Of a stretch of 64,000 nt of DNA, positions 33,901 to 44,145 are shown piece after piece (position 1 is the stretch's first letter; every line of letters starts with the position of its first letter). The notes under the pieces were generated by a model, which was not told the origin of the DNA, ran no database searches, and worked only from the letters and a program-made list of their open reading frames with translations. The DNA lies in contig CM061243.1 of assembly GCA_030848705.1 (NCBI GenBank), positions 117,204,674 through 117,268,673 on the forward strand. Direction: 5' to 3'. Both the position numbers and the translations under genes were made by a program. Source of the DNA: Heracleum sosnowskyi (Eukaryota > Streptophyta > Magnoliopsida > Apiales > Apiaceae).

Positions 33901-36900
33901 AATCTCCTCCTTTTCCAAAAATATTATGGGCAATTATCTTTTTCAACTAAAACATGTTACATTTTCTATTTTTCCTCACTATTTTTTTTCTCAATGGAGC
34001 CCCTCTTTTCCAAAAATATCACGGGCAAACCCTTAATTATTTATTTTTAAAACCTATTTTAATGATTTAATTATTTAAAAAAGTTTACTTATTTTAACAT
34101 ATTTAATTTTTAACAAATAAAATTAATAAAATATTAAAACGAAAATAATCAAGTAACAACTTTTAAAAACAATCCGTGCATCGCACGGGTTTTAAGCTAG
34201 TACATATATATACATACATATATAAATGTATGTTTGTTTGTAAAGTTGTATGGATTGCCAGTCATTGTGAGTTTACATTTCTGTATATTTTACTATTTTG
34301 CCTAAAAAATGATGCAATAAAATGTTTTTGGTATTTATAAAGATTTGTTTTTCCAGTGTAATTTTGGAAGCTTTGAAGGTTGAGAGTCTTCAAAAGCTGT
34401 GCTCATCACTGGAACCAGTTATACGAAGAGTTGTAAGTACAGTATCCACATCTGTTTTTATTGTTATTTTTATAATGATTTAGCCAATACTATCCCCATT
34501 TGTCATTGCAAAAAATTGTTTCTGTGTATGTTGACCTATATTATGGCACTAAATTCATGTGAGTTCTTGTTATTGTATTAATGAATTTGGATTGACCACA
34601 TTATATTCCACTAGAAGTTTGAGCATTTGGTCAGATTTTTGGTGTTTAGTGGTCCTCCAATATCCCTTGGGGCACTCATGCAACTATTTATGTGCTTTAT
34701 TGGATCCTTTTGTGGCTATTAAAGCTTTTTCAGTGGAGGATAATTGGTACATAAATGCCTAGGAATTTTTTCTGAAGGGGACTAAGATGAAAACAATTAT
34801 AGGATTTGGAAGCAATTTGGTGGATGATTTTAAAATTAGTTATTACCTTCTTATTTGTATTAAGGAATCATGGTCCTGAGTTTGACCTTGGGAAATGTAG
34901 TACTTATCAGATATTACTATTGTGAAAACTTATATATGTTGAAATTGGTTTTCTCTTACGAAATGTTTTTGTGAATAGCAAAACCTAATTCCATCATCCT
35001 CCTCCCCCATTAGTTTTACCCAATTCTTGATTTGTGGTTAAAAAGGTTCTAGCTTTACTGAAGTTTACATACTTTCACTCCCGCAGAGATGTATGGTAAT
35101 TGATTATCACCCAAGATTGCAATATCAATATCGGTACAAAAAACAGGCGTTCATGTCGAACCTAATTGTTGCTTCATTGAACTATATTTCACAAGTATTT
35201 ATCGCATGTTCTATAACTATGATTGCTGTAAGTCTTGTTTCGTTAATAGCTTAAATCGTTGTGGTGCTATTGTGCTATACAGGTTAGTGAAGAGGTGGAA
35301 CGTGCTCTTGCGAAGTACGGTCCTCCTAGAATCAATGGAACCGGAAGGTTTGGAATTTACCATTTTTTAATATTCTTTCCATCTTAGTTTGTGCCCTTAA
35401 TAATGGCAGGTTGTGTTATTATGGCAGCATTGAAAGTGCTAATTACTCTGTGCAAAGTCTATCAGGTCCGATTGAGTGTACTGAAGAAGGGGAAGAGGGA
35501 AATTCAAAAGAATAATATAATTCCGTGTTAGTCTTTTAAGGATTTCAGAATATTTAAAATTTATGATTTAATTATTCATAGAAAGTAGTGTGGAAAATCC
35601 CGAAGTTATGTCAGTCAACTAGTTTCTCTGTTCAAGCTCCCTGATTTTGTGGGTTTTCTTATAGGCTGCGACATGTGCCTATAAAAGTACTCTCTGGTAT
35701 TGTAGTAGAAAACAGATCCAATAAAATCAGATCTTTTGAATTCTTGAATGTGAAACTTAATATTTCTGCACGTCAGGCCTAAAGTGCTAGGCATGAGGCC
35801 TAGCTCTCTTCTCTACTTTCTCTTTCTAATTCTACTTTCGGCTTACGGTCTTGTTTACAGATAGCAAAACTGAACTAAGATTTTGCACTACTCTTAAATG
35901 GTGGGTGTGTTAAATTCACAGGACTTGTATAGGTGCAATTAGTTTTTTGAAACATGTATTTGCATGATTAGCCGGTTAGGTACTTAGTCTTCATGACTAG
36001 TCCATGTGCTAGCTTAATTTCAATGTTCATCAACTTTTTTATCAGAAATGATGTTTTATATTTATCCTTTAGGTTTTTCATACTTTACACATAATTTAGG
36101 TGCCATTTGATTTGCTGGTGTTAAAGTTAAACTATATTTTAAAAATCTGAAGTAGAATCAAGAATACGTCAAATATTACATGTTATACTCTCATGCTGGT
36201 ATAGGTATTTCAGGCCAATTCTATATCCATATAAGTGAATCCTTTTTAAATTTTTTTTTTTTGATAATCTGACATTCATTGACTCCCACTCCAACTCTGA
36301 GTAACGTGTGCTACTATGCTGTTGGTGAAAACATAGAGTCCATGTAAAATATCAATTTATCGTGTTTTACGTGTGCGCAAAGTTGTAATACATGATCTGT
36401 GTAAATATAGTTGTTTTGTTAGTTGGTATTTAAATATGTTTTGTATATTTACCGGTTTATTTTATGGTAATTTTACTATCAAGAATATTCTAAATTCCAT
36501 TTATGAATATATATAGTTATATGAGGACCTCTCTTCCTTATTTAATAGATTAGTATCCGAAAATAGTTGTGTCAGAACTGGTTTTCTTTTCTTCTGATAC
36601 AGAAGTTCACCTGGTTTTTGTGTCACATGATCTCTATAGGTGCGTTACCTACTTAGCTTCACATTTTTTTTTAACATTCATGCACAAAACATATGAATTT
36701 GCTCTTGTGCAACAAAAGACTATTTTTAAAAGTGTAAGATACAAGTTTGGAATATATAAAATTTTATTGTGTTATGTTGTTTGCTGACTCACCGTAGTTG
36801 TGTCCGTCTCCAAGTTCGGACCATATCCAAGGGTTGTAATATTTTCAGAATTGGGAATATGATGTTTGGATCTGAACTCAGTAAGCGTGTCTGTCTGCCG

Positions 36901-39900
36901 CACCCTACTCGGGGACTCGGGGTAATGTAATTATAAAATTTACTCTAGATTCAAATTTGTGAAAGCAGAGATTTCTTTGAAGGGCTAGTTATTAGAAAGT
37001 AGATTCCTATTTGATGTTGGATGTTCATTTATTTAAGTCGTGGGACCTATATTCTTAGTCTTTTTAAAGTTCGATTATATTGTGAAAGTTATCGCTTTGA
37101 GAATAAAAAATTGTTTTTCTGTTTAGTCTGTCTCCCTGCTTGGGTTCTTTCTCCATTCCCTTCTTTTGTGTATTGTTTTGGGTTACTCAGATCTGTTAGG
37201 GGTTTTGGTTTACTCAGGTCTGTAAGGGGTTTTTGTGTAGTTTGAATCTATTGAGTTGGCATCATCAACCACTTGTGGTTTTAGTTCAGTTCTGGTTGTA
37301 TGGTTTTTCAGTGAATGTCTTGTATTCGGCACACAAGCGAATAAGTGAGAAACTCGTGTAGTATATGGAAATTAGACCTTATTGGTTAAAGGTTTATATT
37401 CATTTATTTTCCTGAAAAATCTAGTTTGACATTCCTAAGCCTGATGGTGTAAACAACTAAATTTTTTTATATAATACAATCTTTTACCTTTTTTCCTTTC
37501 CAATATTTATTTATTTTTGAAACTTGGATTCAGGTCTTCGCCTAAGCGACTTGAAGGCCCTGATGGAAGAATTTTGCAATTGCACTTCAGATCAAGGCTG
37601 TCTTTACCTCTGTTTACTGGAGGTAAAGTTGAAGGGGAGCAGGGTGCTGCTATTCATGTTGTCTTGGTTGATGCAAACATAGGCCATGTTGTTACTATTG
37701 GACCTGAATCAACTGCAAAGCTGGATATTGTTGCACTGGAAGGTGATTTTAGCAATGAAAATGATGAAGACTGGACTCAGGAGGAATTCGAACGCCATGT
37801 TGTGAAAGAGCGTGAAGGAAAGAGACCCCTTTTAACTGGAGATTTACAAGTGACCCTCAAAGAGGGAATAGGGACACTAGGGGATTTTACATTTACTGAT
37901 AACTCAAGTTGGATTAGGAGCAGGAAGTTCAGACTTGGACTGAAGGTTTCTTCGGGTTATTGCGAGGGCATACGTATACGTGAGGCAAAGACGGAAGCTT
38001 TCACTGTCAAAGATCACAGAGGAGAATGTAGGTTGCTTTCTGTTAATTATGTTTTAATATGGCCATTCCAGTTAAGATTTCATGTTTTACACTAATTCAT
38101 TTAAATCATTATTTTTCTCACAGTATATAAAAAACACTATCCACCTGCCTTGTATGATGAAGTATGGAGATTGGAGAAGATTGGGAAGGATGGGTCATTC
38201 CACAAAAGGCTTAGTAAATCAGGGATATATACAGTTGAAGACTTTCTTAGACATGTTGTCAGAGATTCGCAGAAACTAAGAACTGTATGTTTATATGTTA
38301 TAAATGAATAAGTTTTGTATGCTTGATAATTGTCATCTAACATCCTACGATGGCTTGCAGATTCTTGGAAGTGGTATGTCAAATAAAATGTGGGAAGCTC
38401 TCTTAGAGCATGCAAAGACTTGTGTGGTGAGCGGGAAACTTTATGTGTATTATCCTGATGAGACAAGAAACGTTGGTGTTGCTTTCAACAATATTTATGA
38501 GTTGACTGGTCTCATCACTGGCGAACACTTCCAGCCAATTGATTCTCTATCTGACAGCGAAAAGGTTAATAATGATCTTTATACAAGTCTAGAGGATTTA
38601 AAATTTAATGTCTTGGTAAAAATTGCCTTAACATTATACATATCCAGATTCCCTATGTAGAATTTTTGTACATGTCATTTTCTCTTTTACAAGTTATTTT
38701 CTATATACTATTAGAATACATGGTTTGTTGAATTTCCACTTTTAATATAGATACATGTTTACTGTTTTTCATCTAGCAATCGAGATATCATTCATGTGAC
38801 AAGCTAATACATAAATAAACACATGGATAAATGGCTTTTCTGTAACAAAGCACATCCTGCTAACATGAAACAAGTTAACTACAGTACGACTATTATTTTT
38901 AGTGAATCTTTAAGTTTGTGTAGGGATTTTTTAAATTTTAATCTTTATTGAATATATTAATATGGAAATTTAACAGGTATATGTAGATACTTTGGTGAAG
39001 AAAGCATATGACAACTGGAACCAAGTTGTAGAGTATGATGGAAAATCACTCCTGAGCTTCAAGCAACTTAATAATTCATCTCAAAATGAAGTCCCAGTGG
39101 GATCAATAGATTATTCTAATGCTTTGGATCAGATGGCTCCTCAACATTTTCCTGTTCATTCTCAACTATCTGCAATAGATCCAAGTTTGTTAATGCCGGG
39201 TAAGCATGTTTATCTGAGTTAACCATTGCCATTCAAAACATGCTTTTATACAAGTCCATTGTGAGGAAAGGGGACCCTAGTTCCTGACATCCGTTAATTT
39301 AAATATATTTCCCATATATATGGCATACTGTTTGTAAACAGGATAGGGCTTTGCACTAGCAGAATCCAAACTTACTTCTTATAGGCATGTTCTTGAATTT
39401 CTATAAACTTCGTGCTGATTGTTAATCACAATGTATTAGAATTCTAATATGTAAAACTAAAATATATTGAAATCTTTGAAGCATTGGTATCTGGTATCGG
39501 GACATAGTCTTCCAGGTTCAGTAATGATTTGATTGAGAAACATTAGGACAGTGTTTCTTTGCAAGAACTATAATCCCTCCAGTGTTTATAATTTGTAGTT
39601 TTGTATTCAATTTGTTATATACTAAAGCCCTAAAAATATTCTTACGAAAAAGTTTGATCACTTTCCAGTTAATTTTGGCCGATCATTTAATCCCGCCCTC
39701 GCGTTTGGTGGAATTTAGTGCATAGGATAACCTAAGGTTAGTAATAACCTTATAGTCCAATGATTACAAATTGCGTGTAACAAAATGGCCCAGGTATTTT
39801 GTTTGACTTATGCTTTATTGCTTTTATGCTTAAATATACGCTACTGCATAATTATCGGCGGATAAAATGTGCTGTAATTTCTTTACACCAGTTGTTGTTG

Positions 39901-41017
39901 GAAGGTTAATAACAAATAACTAAATAATACTTTGCCTGTTAAGTGGTACAACATTAGTGGCATGCATGCTGCATGTATTCCTAGCAGGCTTTTTTGTTAA
40001 TTCCATCAATCGTCATGTAGTGTCAGTTAATTATTTGAAGCGAGAGCAAAGGCTTCCAAACCCTATCGAGCTGTGCCTAAAATATATGGATCCCTTGCTG
40101 TGAGTCTGGTTCCACTATGTCACAAGGACATCTTTGTACTCGTAATAGTCGGTTTCTTTAGTTTATTTAAACATATGACACATGTTTTGATGGTGTGCCT
40201 ATCTCTGCATCATCCAGAGTGCTGGTTTACCGAGAAACTATTAACAATGGTATAGGACTATAGGGTGATCAGGTCCAACTTCACACTATGATTAAGTTTG
40301 TAGTTTCGATTAAAATTTGGATTTATGAACACTATTGGATACTTTTTTATTCATGCCAATTAAATTGTTGTGAGATACTGAAATGTGTTATCTACGCGAA
40401 AGTTAAATGCTAACATTGTTTTTGCCACAGGATCAGGTTATAATGACAGCCTAACAACAACATACCCAACTCAGACGCATTATGTGAACTCCAATTCTCA
40501 TGCTCAGTATAGTAGCGCTTCATTTGTTCCGCAGGACCAGCAAACTAATAACTCACACCAGATGCAGAGTAATAGATATGATAATGCGACGGGTCTTGCA
40601 CTTGGTCCACCAGAATCCTCCTCATCATTTCAGACACTCAACACATCTGTTCAGCAGTCCAGTCTTAACCCTTTTGACTGGTCCCAGAATCGGGACAAGG
40701 GTATTGAGGACTTCCTGTCAGAGGAGGAAATTCGCACTAGAAGTCATGAGATGCTAGAAAATGAAGATATGCAACACTTGCTTAGACTCTTCAGCTTGCA
40801 AGGTCATTCCTCTATCACTGGCCCTGACGATGGCTTCTCTTTTCCATCATTTGCACCATCACCATTGCCAAATTTCAGTTTTGATGAGGAACGAAACCGT
40901 CCCGGAAAGGCTGTTGTCGGTTGGCTGAAGATCAAGGCAGCAATGAGATGGGGCTTCTTTATCAGGAAGAAAGCTGCTGAAAGGCGGGCACGGATTGTAG
41001 AATTAGATGACGAATAA
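27951..41017 (+). CDS. Calmodulin-binding protein 60 (CBP60) family, CBP60b-like
   Basis: Spliced CDS: 27951-28078, 34357-34432, 35283-35347, 37534-38027, 38124-38284, 38361-38564, 38977-39199, 40431-41017. All junctions are GT-AG; the total is 1938 nt, 645 residues. The N-terminus has a Gln-rich patch, then SVILEALKVESLQKLCSSLEP and VSEEVERALAKYGP. The central DNA-binding CBP60 region runs through LQLHFRSRLSLPLFTGGKVE, DFTFTDNSSWIRSRKFRLGL, YDEVWRLEKIGKDGSFHKRL and AYDNWNQVVEYDGKSLL. The C-terminus has a basic amphipathic helix with GWLKIKAAMRWGFF and RKKAAERRARI, the calmodulin-binding position of the typical (CBP60a-f) members. CBP60 proteins are nuclear calmodulin-responsive transcription regulators in immunity and development. 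The alternative exon 6 end is a later GT at 38615. Intron 1 is 6278 bp and full of transposons. Confidence 0.93.
28380..29192. other. CBP60 intron 1, AT-rich part with a degenerate tandem repeat
   Basis: Very AT-rich. At about 28905-29165 a unit containing 'ggcctactt', 'aacgggtctaatta' and 'acacatat' occurs about twice, with roughly 130-bp spacing. No coding potential. Confidence 0.5.
29202..29894. mobile_element. Non-autonomous MULE-like element in CBP60 intron 1
   Basis: 693 bp flanked by a perfect 9-bp direct repeat AATACTAAT (29193-29201 and 29895-29903), the Mutator target-site length. The ends are GGGTGTTTGCCCAATATACC and, on the reverse strand, GAGAAAATGCCCATATTA: imperfect inverted repeats of the G-rich/TGCCCA kind common in plant MULEs. 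A second inner pair (CCAAAATACCCACCT-like) lies inside. The interior is more GC-rich than the intron and has no transposase ORF. Confidence 0.7.
29969..33718 (+). mobile_element. Non-autonomous Helitron(s) with internal repeats in CBP60 intron 1
   Basis: The 5' end candidate TCTATATTAACTCC at 29969 follows an A. The 3' end is a hairpin (CCGTGCATTGCACGGG, 33692-33707) followed by CTAG at 33715-33718 before T. A second 5'-like end (TCCTTATTATATTAAATCC) occurs at 31593 with the same following text 'cttatatataataa', so two elements may be nested or one may be truncated. Inside, a diverged segment ('tatttgattaataatagga', 'gttttctatattgaat', 'gttagataataattattaaa') recurs at about 30.1, 30.6, 31.0, 31.7 and 33.2 kb. 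No Rep/helicase ORF is present. Confidence 0.65.
33722..34200 (+). mobile_element. Short non-autonomous Helitron abutting the previous one
   Basis: Starts TCTTATAATAGACG after an A at 33721, and ends with hairpin CCGTGCATCGCACGGG plus TTTTAAG-CTAG (34197-34200) before T. 479 bp. A roughly 100-bp internal direct repeat is visible ('ttcaactaaaacatgttac' versus 'ttcagctaagacacatcac', each leading into 'ccttttccaaaaatat'). It lies 156 bp before CBP60 exon 2. Confidence 0.65.
35348..37533 (+). other. CBP60 intron 3
   Basis: 2186-bp intron between GT at 35348 and AG at 37532-37533. No embedded element with clear ends. A 27-bp-scale tandem duplication ('ggttactcag..ctgt.aggggttt') lies at 37175-37230. 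Confidence 0.6.
39200..40430 (+). other. CBP60 intron 7
   Basis: 1231-bp intron with GT at 39200 and AG at 40429-40430. No recognisable gene or transposon end inside. Confidence 0.6.
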
Positions 41018-41155
41018 TCTCGGGGGAAAGGTGTCTGATACTGAAGATCATCTTTGCTGCAGTTACTTTTTCCGAATGCGGGGTGCTATTAACAGTCCTA
41101 GATACATCCAGCTTTCTAAGTCAACAAAACTTTAGTCTTTGATGCTAATGAGAAC

Positions 41156-42068
41156 TAGACCGGGCAAAATGGGTTCAGATCCGAAGAATCGAACCGAAAT
41201 TTATAGAACCGAATCCGATTTTGTATCCGAATTAGTGAAACTGATAATAATTTGAAAATCGATTCGAACCGAAAATTATCCGAACCGAAAATTATCCGAT
41301 CCGATTATGATCCGAACCAATCATAACCGAATAATAAATTATTCGAACCGAATATGATTCAAAATACGAGATCTGATTTAAATCCGAACTAAAAAAAATG
41401 GTGAATTCAGGATACTGAACCGAAATTTATAGAATTGAATTCGATTTTGTATCCGAATTAGTGAAACCGATAATAATTTGAAAACCAATTTGAATCGATC
41501 TGAAAATTATCCAATCCAATTTGATCCGAATCGATCATAACTGAATAATAAATTATCCAAACCGAATATGATTCAAAATACGAGATCTGATTTAAATCCG
41601 AACTAAAAAAAATGGTGAATTCAGTTTTAGTTGAGTTATGATATTTACAAATCATAATCCACATATATTATGCCACTTTTAATTCAATAAATAAATCTAT
41701 TTATAAGCAAAATTCATAATTAGAATAATTTTATGTCAAAAATATCTATGATATTTAATCAATACTTTTGAAAAAGTACATTATTTATATAAAAATACTA
41801 TATTTAATAATAAGATATTTTTAAAGTCTTACAAATTAAAAAAAATGAATGAGTAATGATCCGAAAAGATCCAAATCAAATTTGATCCGAGCCAAATTCA
41901 TCTAATTTTAATCCAAATTTCATCCGATTTTAATCCGAATTAGACCCGAACCGAATCAAATCCGATCCAATTCGAACTATATCAAAAATACTATCATAAC
42001 CAAATATTAATCCGATCCAAGATTGATCCGATCCGAAACCGAACCGATTATCCAATTTGTTAGGTCTA
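41156..42068. mobile_element. hAT-like non-autonomous element just 3' of the CBP60 stop
   Basis: Ends TAGACC...GGTCTA, starting TAGACCGGGCAAAATGG, the kind of start seen in plant hAT elements. Flanks ATGAGAAC (41148-41155) and CTGAGAAC (42069-42076) form an 8-bp duplication with one mismatch. The interior is made of degenerate 'gatccgaaccga' words, including a roughly 220-bp tandem duplication (about 41197-41410 and 41418-41630). It begins 138 bp after the CBP60 stop, so it probably sits in the 3' UTR or the immediate downstream region. No transposase. Confidence 0.7.
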
Positions 42069-42076
42069 CTGAGAAC

Positions 42077-42529
42077 TCACATATGTGGCAGACTTCATAT
42101 ATATTATTGTACAGTCGGTCTTTACATAAAACATTTTTTTGAGCAGTTATGTCGAACTGGTTTATGCACATGGGCGCTTCTAAATCTTTTGCAGTTTTTT
42201 TTACTTGTCCGGTAAATTTTTGTTGTAGACATCAGGCTGTAAATATACAAATGCAATTATTAGATGTTCCTGATCCCTTGCTATGCAGCAGACGTCCTTG
42301 CATTCAAGAGGTAATTGCAGACTCTGCTCCCCATTCCAATGTGACAGGATACTGTATGACAATGGCCTTTTTAGCCGAGAATTTTCCGTTTAGGAAGCTA
42401 CTGTTGTTTTACTTGGCTATTGTTTCTATTACTTGGTGATAGGATATGATATTACATTACATTAATAACCTTATTCAATTTGTATTTACGAGATCCATTA
42501 GTTACTTGAAATCGTTTCTCTAATAATTT
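42077..42529. other. Noncoding stretch between CBP60 and the old copia remnant
   Basis: May hold the displaced distal CBP60 3' UTR. Small ORFs here show no recognisable domain. Confidence 0.4.
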
Positions 42530-43031
42530 TCAAACATCACACGCAGAATTCACAAACAATATAGATTTCTTGATCGAATCAGAAATGTTGTTATGAAGCC
42601 AAGAAATTACCATGGTGGTACATGTATCCCATTGAATCGCATCAGTTGCTTCTGTCGTACTGCGTGTTTCTGCTCCAATTACGAACCCTAGCTTTCGCTT
42701 CGATGATAATTGGATCTCCATAGATCATTTCCACGTCCTGTAATCACTAGCACCTTGCAATTTTGACACATTGATTAATGTAGGTCCATCACTTGGATGT
42801 AAAAACAAAGGATTTTGTAAATCAGTCAATGTAAATCGACTACTTGACGTCATTGTCAAGCTTTTCCAAACTTCTCAAGCTTCAAATTCGTCTATTCACT
42901 ATAAATTGAAAAAAAATGATGAATTGCAAGAGATAAACTCAATATACGCCCGATCTAAACAATTGCAGCTCTGATACCATGAAGAAAAGCGAAGCAATTG
43001 AAACTTAGAACTAAGCTTAAGAGTTTGTTAC
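42530..43031 (-). pseudogene. Old Ty1/copia remnant: gag start, primer binding site, part of the LTR
   Basis: The minus-strand ORF 42721-42530 (MEIQLSSKRKLGFVIGAETR..., then TTMVISWLHNNISDSIKKS) matches the N-terminal gag of Retrofit/Ale-like copia elements. The primer site CATGGTATCAGAGCTGC is on the minus strand at about 42964-42980. An LTR begins TGAAGAAAAGCG at about 42979 and is cut at 43031 by element B, resuming at 57526 and ending ...GCTTCA near 57741. The rest of the element to the left is missing. Confidence 0.65.
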
Positions 43032-44094
43032 TGTTGGGATTTATGGGTGATAACATAGAAACAACTTAACTTTGATTGTACTTAATTTTTAATTAAGTAG
43101 AACATACTGTCACAACCAAAGTATGTTCTTGTAATCAGTATGTAATGTTATTCTAGTTGTATAACTTGAAAGAAGTTCAGTTGTTGTGTTCAAGCCTCAA
43201 AGGATACATATTTAGATGACAACATGAATAAAGGTTACTGTCCTAAAGCTTCGACATTAAGATTACAAGAAGACAGAATGTTGCAAGTCAAGACAGCATA
43301 TTCACTCTGACAGCAACATTGGCGGAAGACTACGCGACAGCAACTTTAGCCCTCGACAGCAAGTTTGGAAACCTCGACAGCACACTATGCGGGGAACTCC
43401 TACTGTCACCAAAAGCACATTCCTGTGACAGCAAGCTTTGTGGCAAAAGTAACTGTCTCGAGAAAGACCCTTGTTCTAAGTATCTTTCTCAGTCAAATCC
43501 CGTGACAGTTTCAATGTTCAAGAAACAGGCGTGATGCAGTATCCCTAAGCTGCACCAAGTCTGCAAGACTACGACAGAAGCTTCAAGCACTGCAATACAA
43601 AAGCGAATCAATTCAAGAGCAAGGTCAAGTCTTTATTTGCTGAATTGCTTAAGCTGGAAATAGAATGAATCTAGGTTGCTTTAGTTATAATGTATATCTG
43701 ACATATTAGCAATTTAGGAAAGTCACAAGGGTAAGACAATCTGTAAGAAGCTGCCACTTGACAATGACAGCAGCTTCACAAACCCGTGACTAATAGTGAT
43801 AGGATTAGTCTTATACCTACTATCAATTCATTCTAGAGATGTAACGAAGACAAGCAAGTGTCTTGAAGAAAATCGAAGCTCAAGAATTCTCTCTTGAGGT
43901 TGTAGCAACACTTTGCAAAATAAATAAAACATTTATTTTGTGAATCCTGTCTTCTCTATTTTACTGTTTGTGAATGCATACATATTATTGATAACATTAA
44001 ATCTTAGTTTTAGTTGTTGAAACTGAGATTGAATTTTATCAGTATTGCATTCATCCCCCCCCCCCCCCCCGTCTGCAATACACAAGGACCAACA
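43032..44094 (+). repeat. 5' LTR of element B
   Basis: 1063 bp, TGTTGGGATTT ... GGACCAACA. It carries about ten copies of the words TGACAG or CTGTCA, most between 43300 and 43520. A run of 16 C lies at 44055-44070 (5 C in the other LTR). A 71-codon ORF inside (43319-43534) is identical in both LTRs but is made of the repeated words and is probably not a gene. Confidence 0.95.
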
Positions 44095-44096
44095 AC

Positions 44097-44108
44097 TGGT
44101 ATCAGAGC
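44097..44108 (+). promoter_or_regulatory. Primer binding site of element B
   Basis: TGGTATCAGAGC, two bases after the LTR end, complementary to plant initiator tRNA-Met. Confidence 0.92.
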
Positions 44109-44145
44109 ATTCAGATTAACATACATATCTGAGATCCCGACGACA

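Noticed and set aside
34399..34762. Plus-strand ORFs in CBP60 intron 2
   Set aside because: They overlap exon 2 in the wrong frame or lie in the intron; no domain.
38565..38615. Longer form of CBP60 exon 6
   Set aside because: Also in frame, but the shorter exon gives the family-typical junction SDSEK-VYVDTLVKKAYDNW; kept only as a possible splice variant.
43319..43534. 71-codon ORF, identical at 56756-56971
   Set aside because: It lies inside the two LTRs and is made of the repeated TGACAG words; identity reflects LTR duplication, not a conserved gene.
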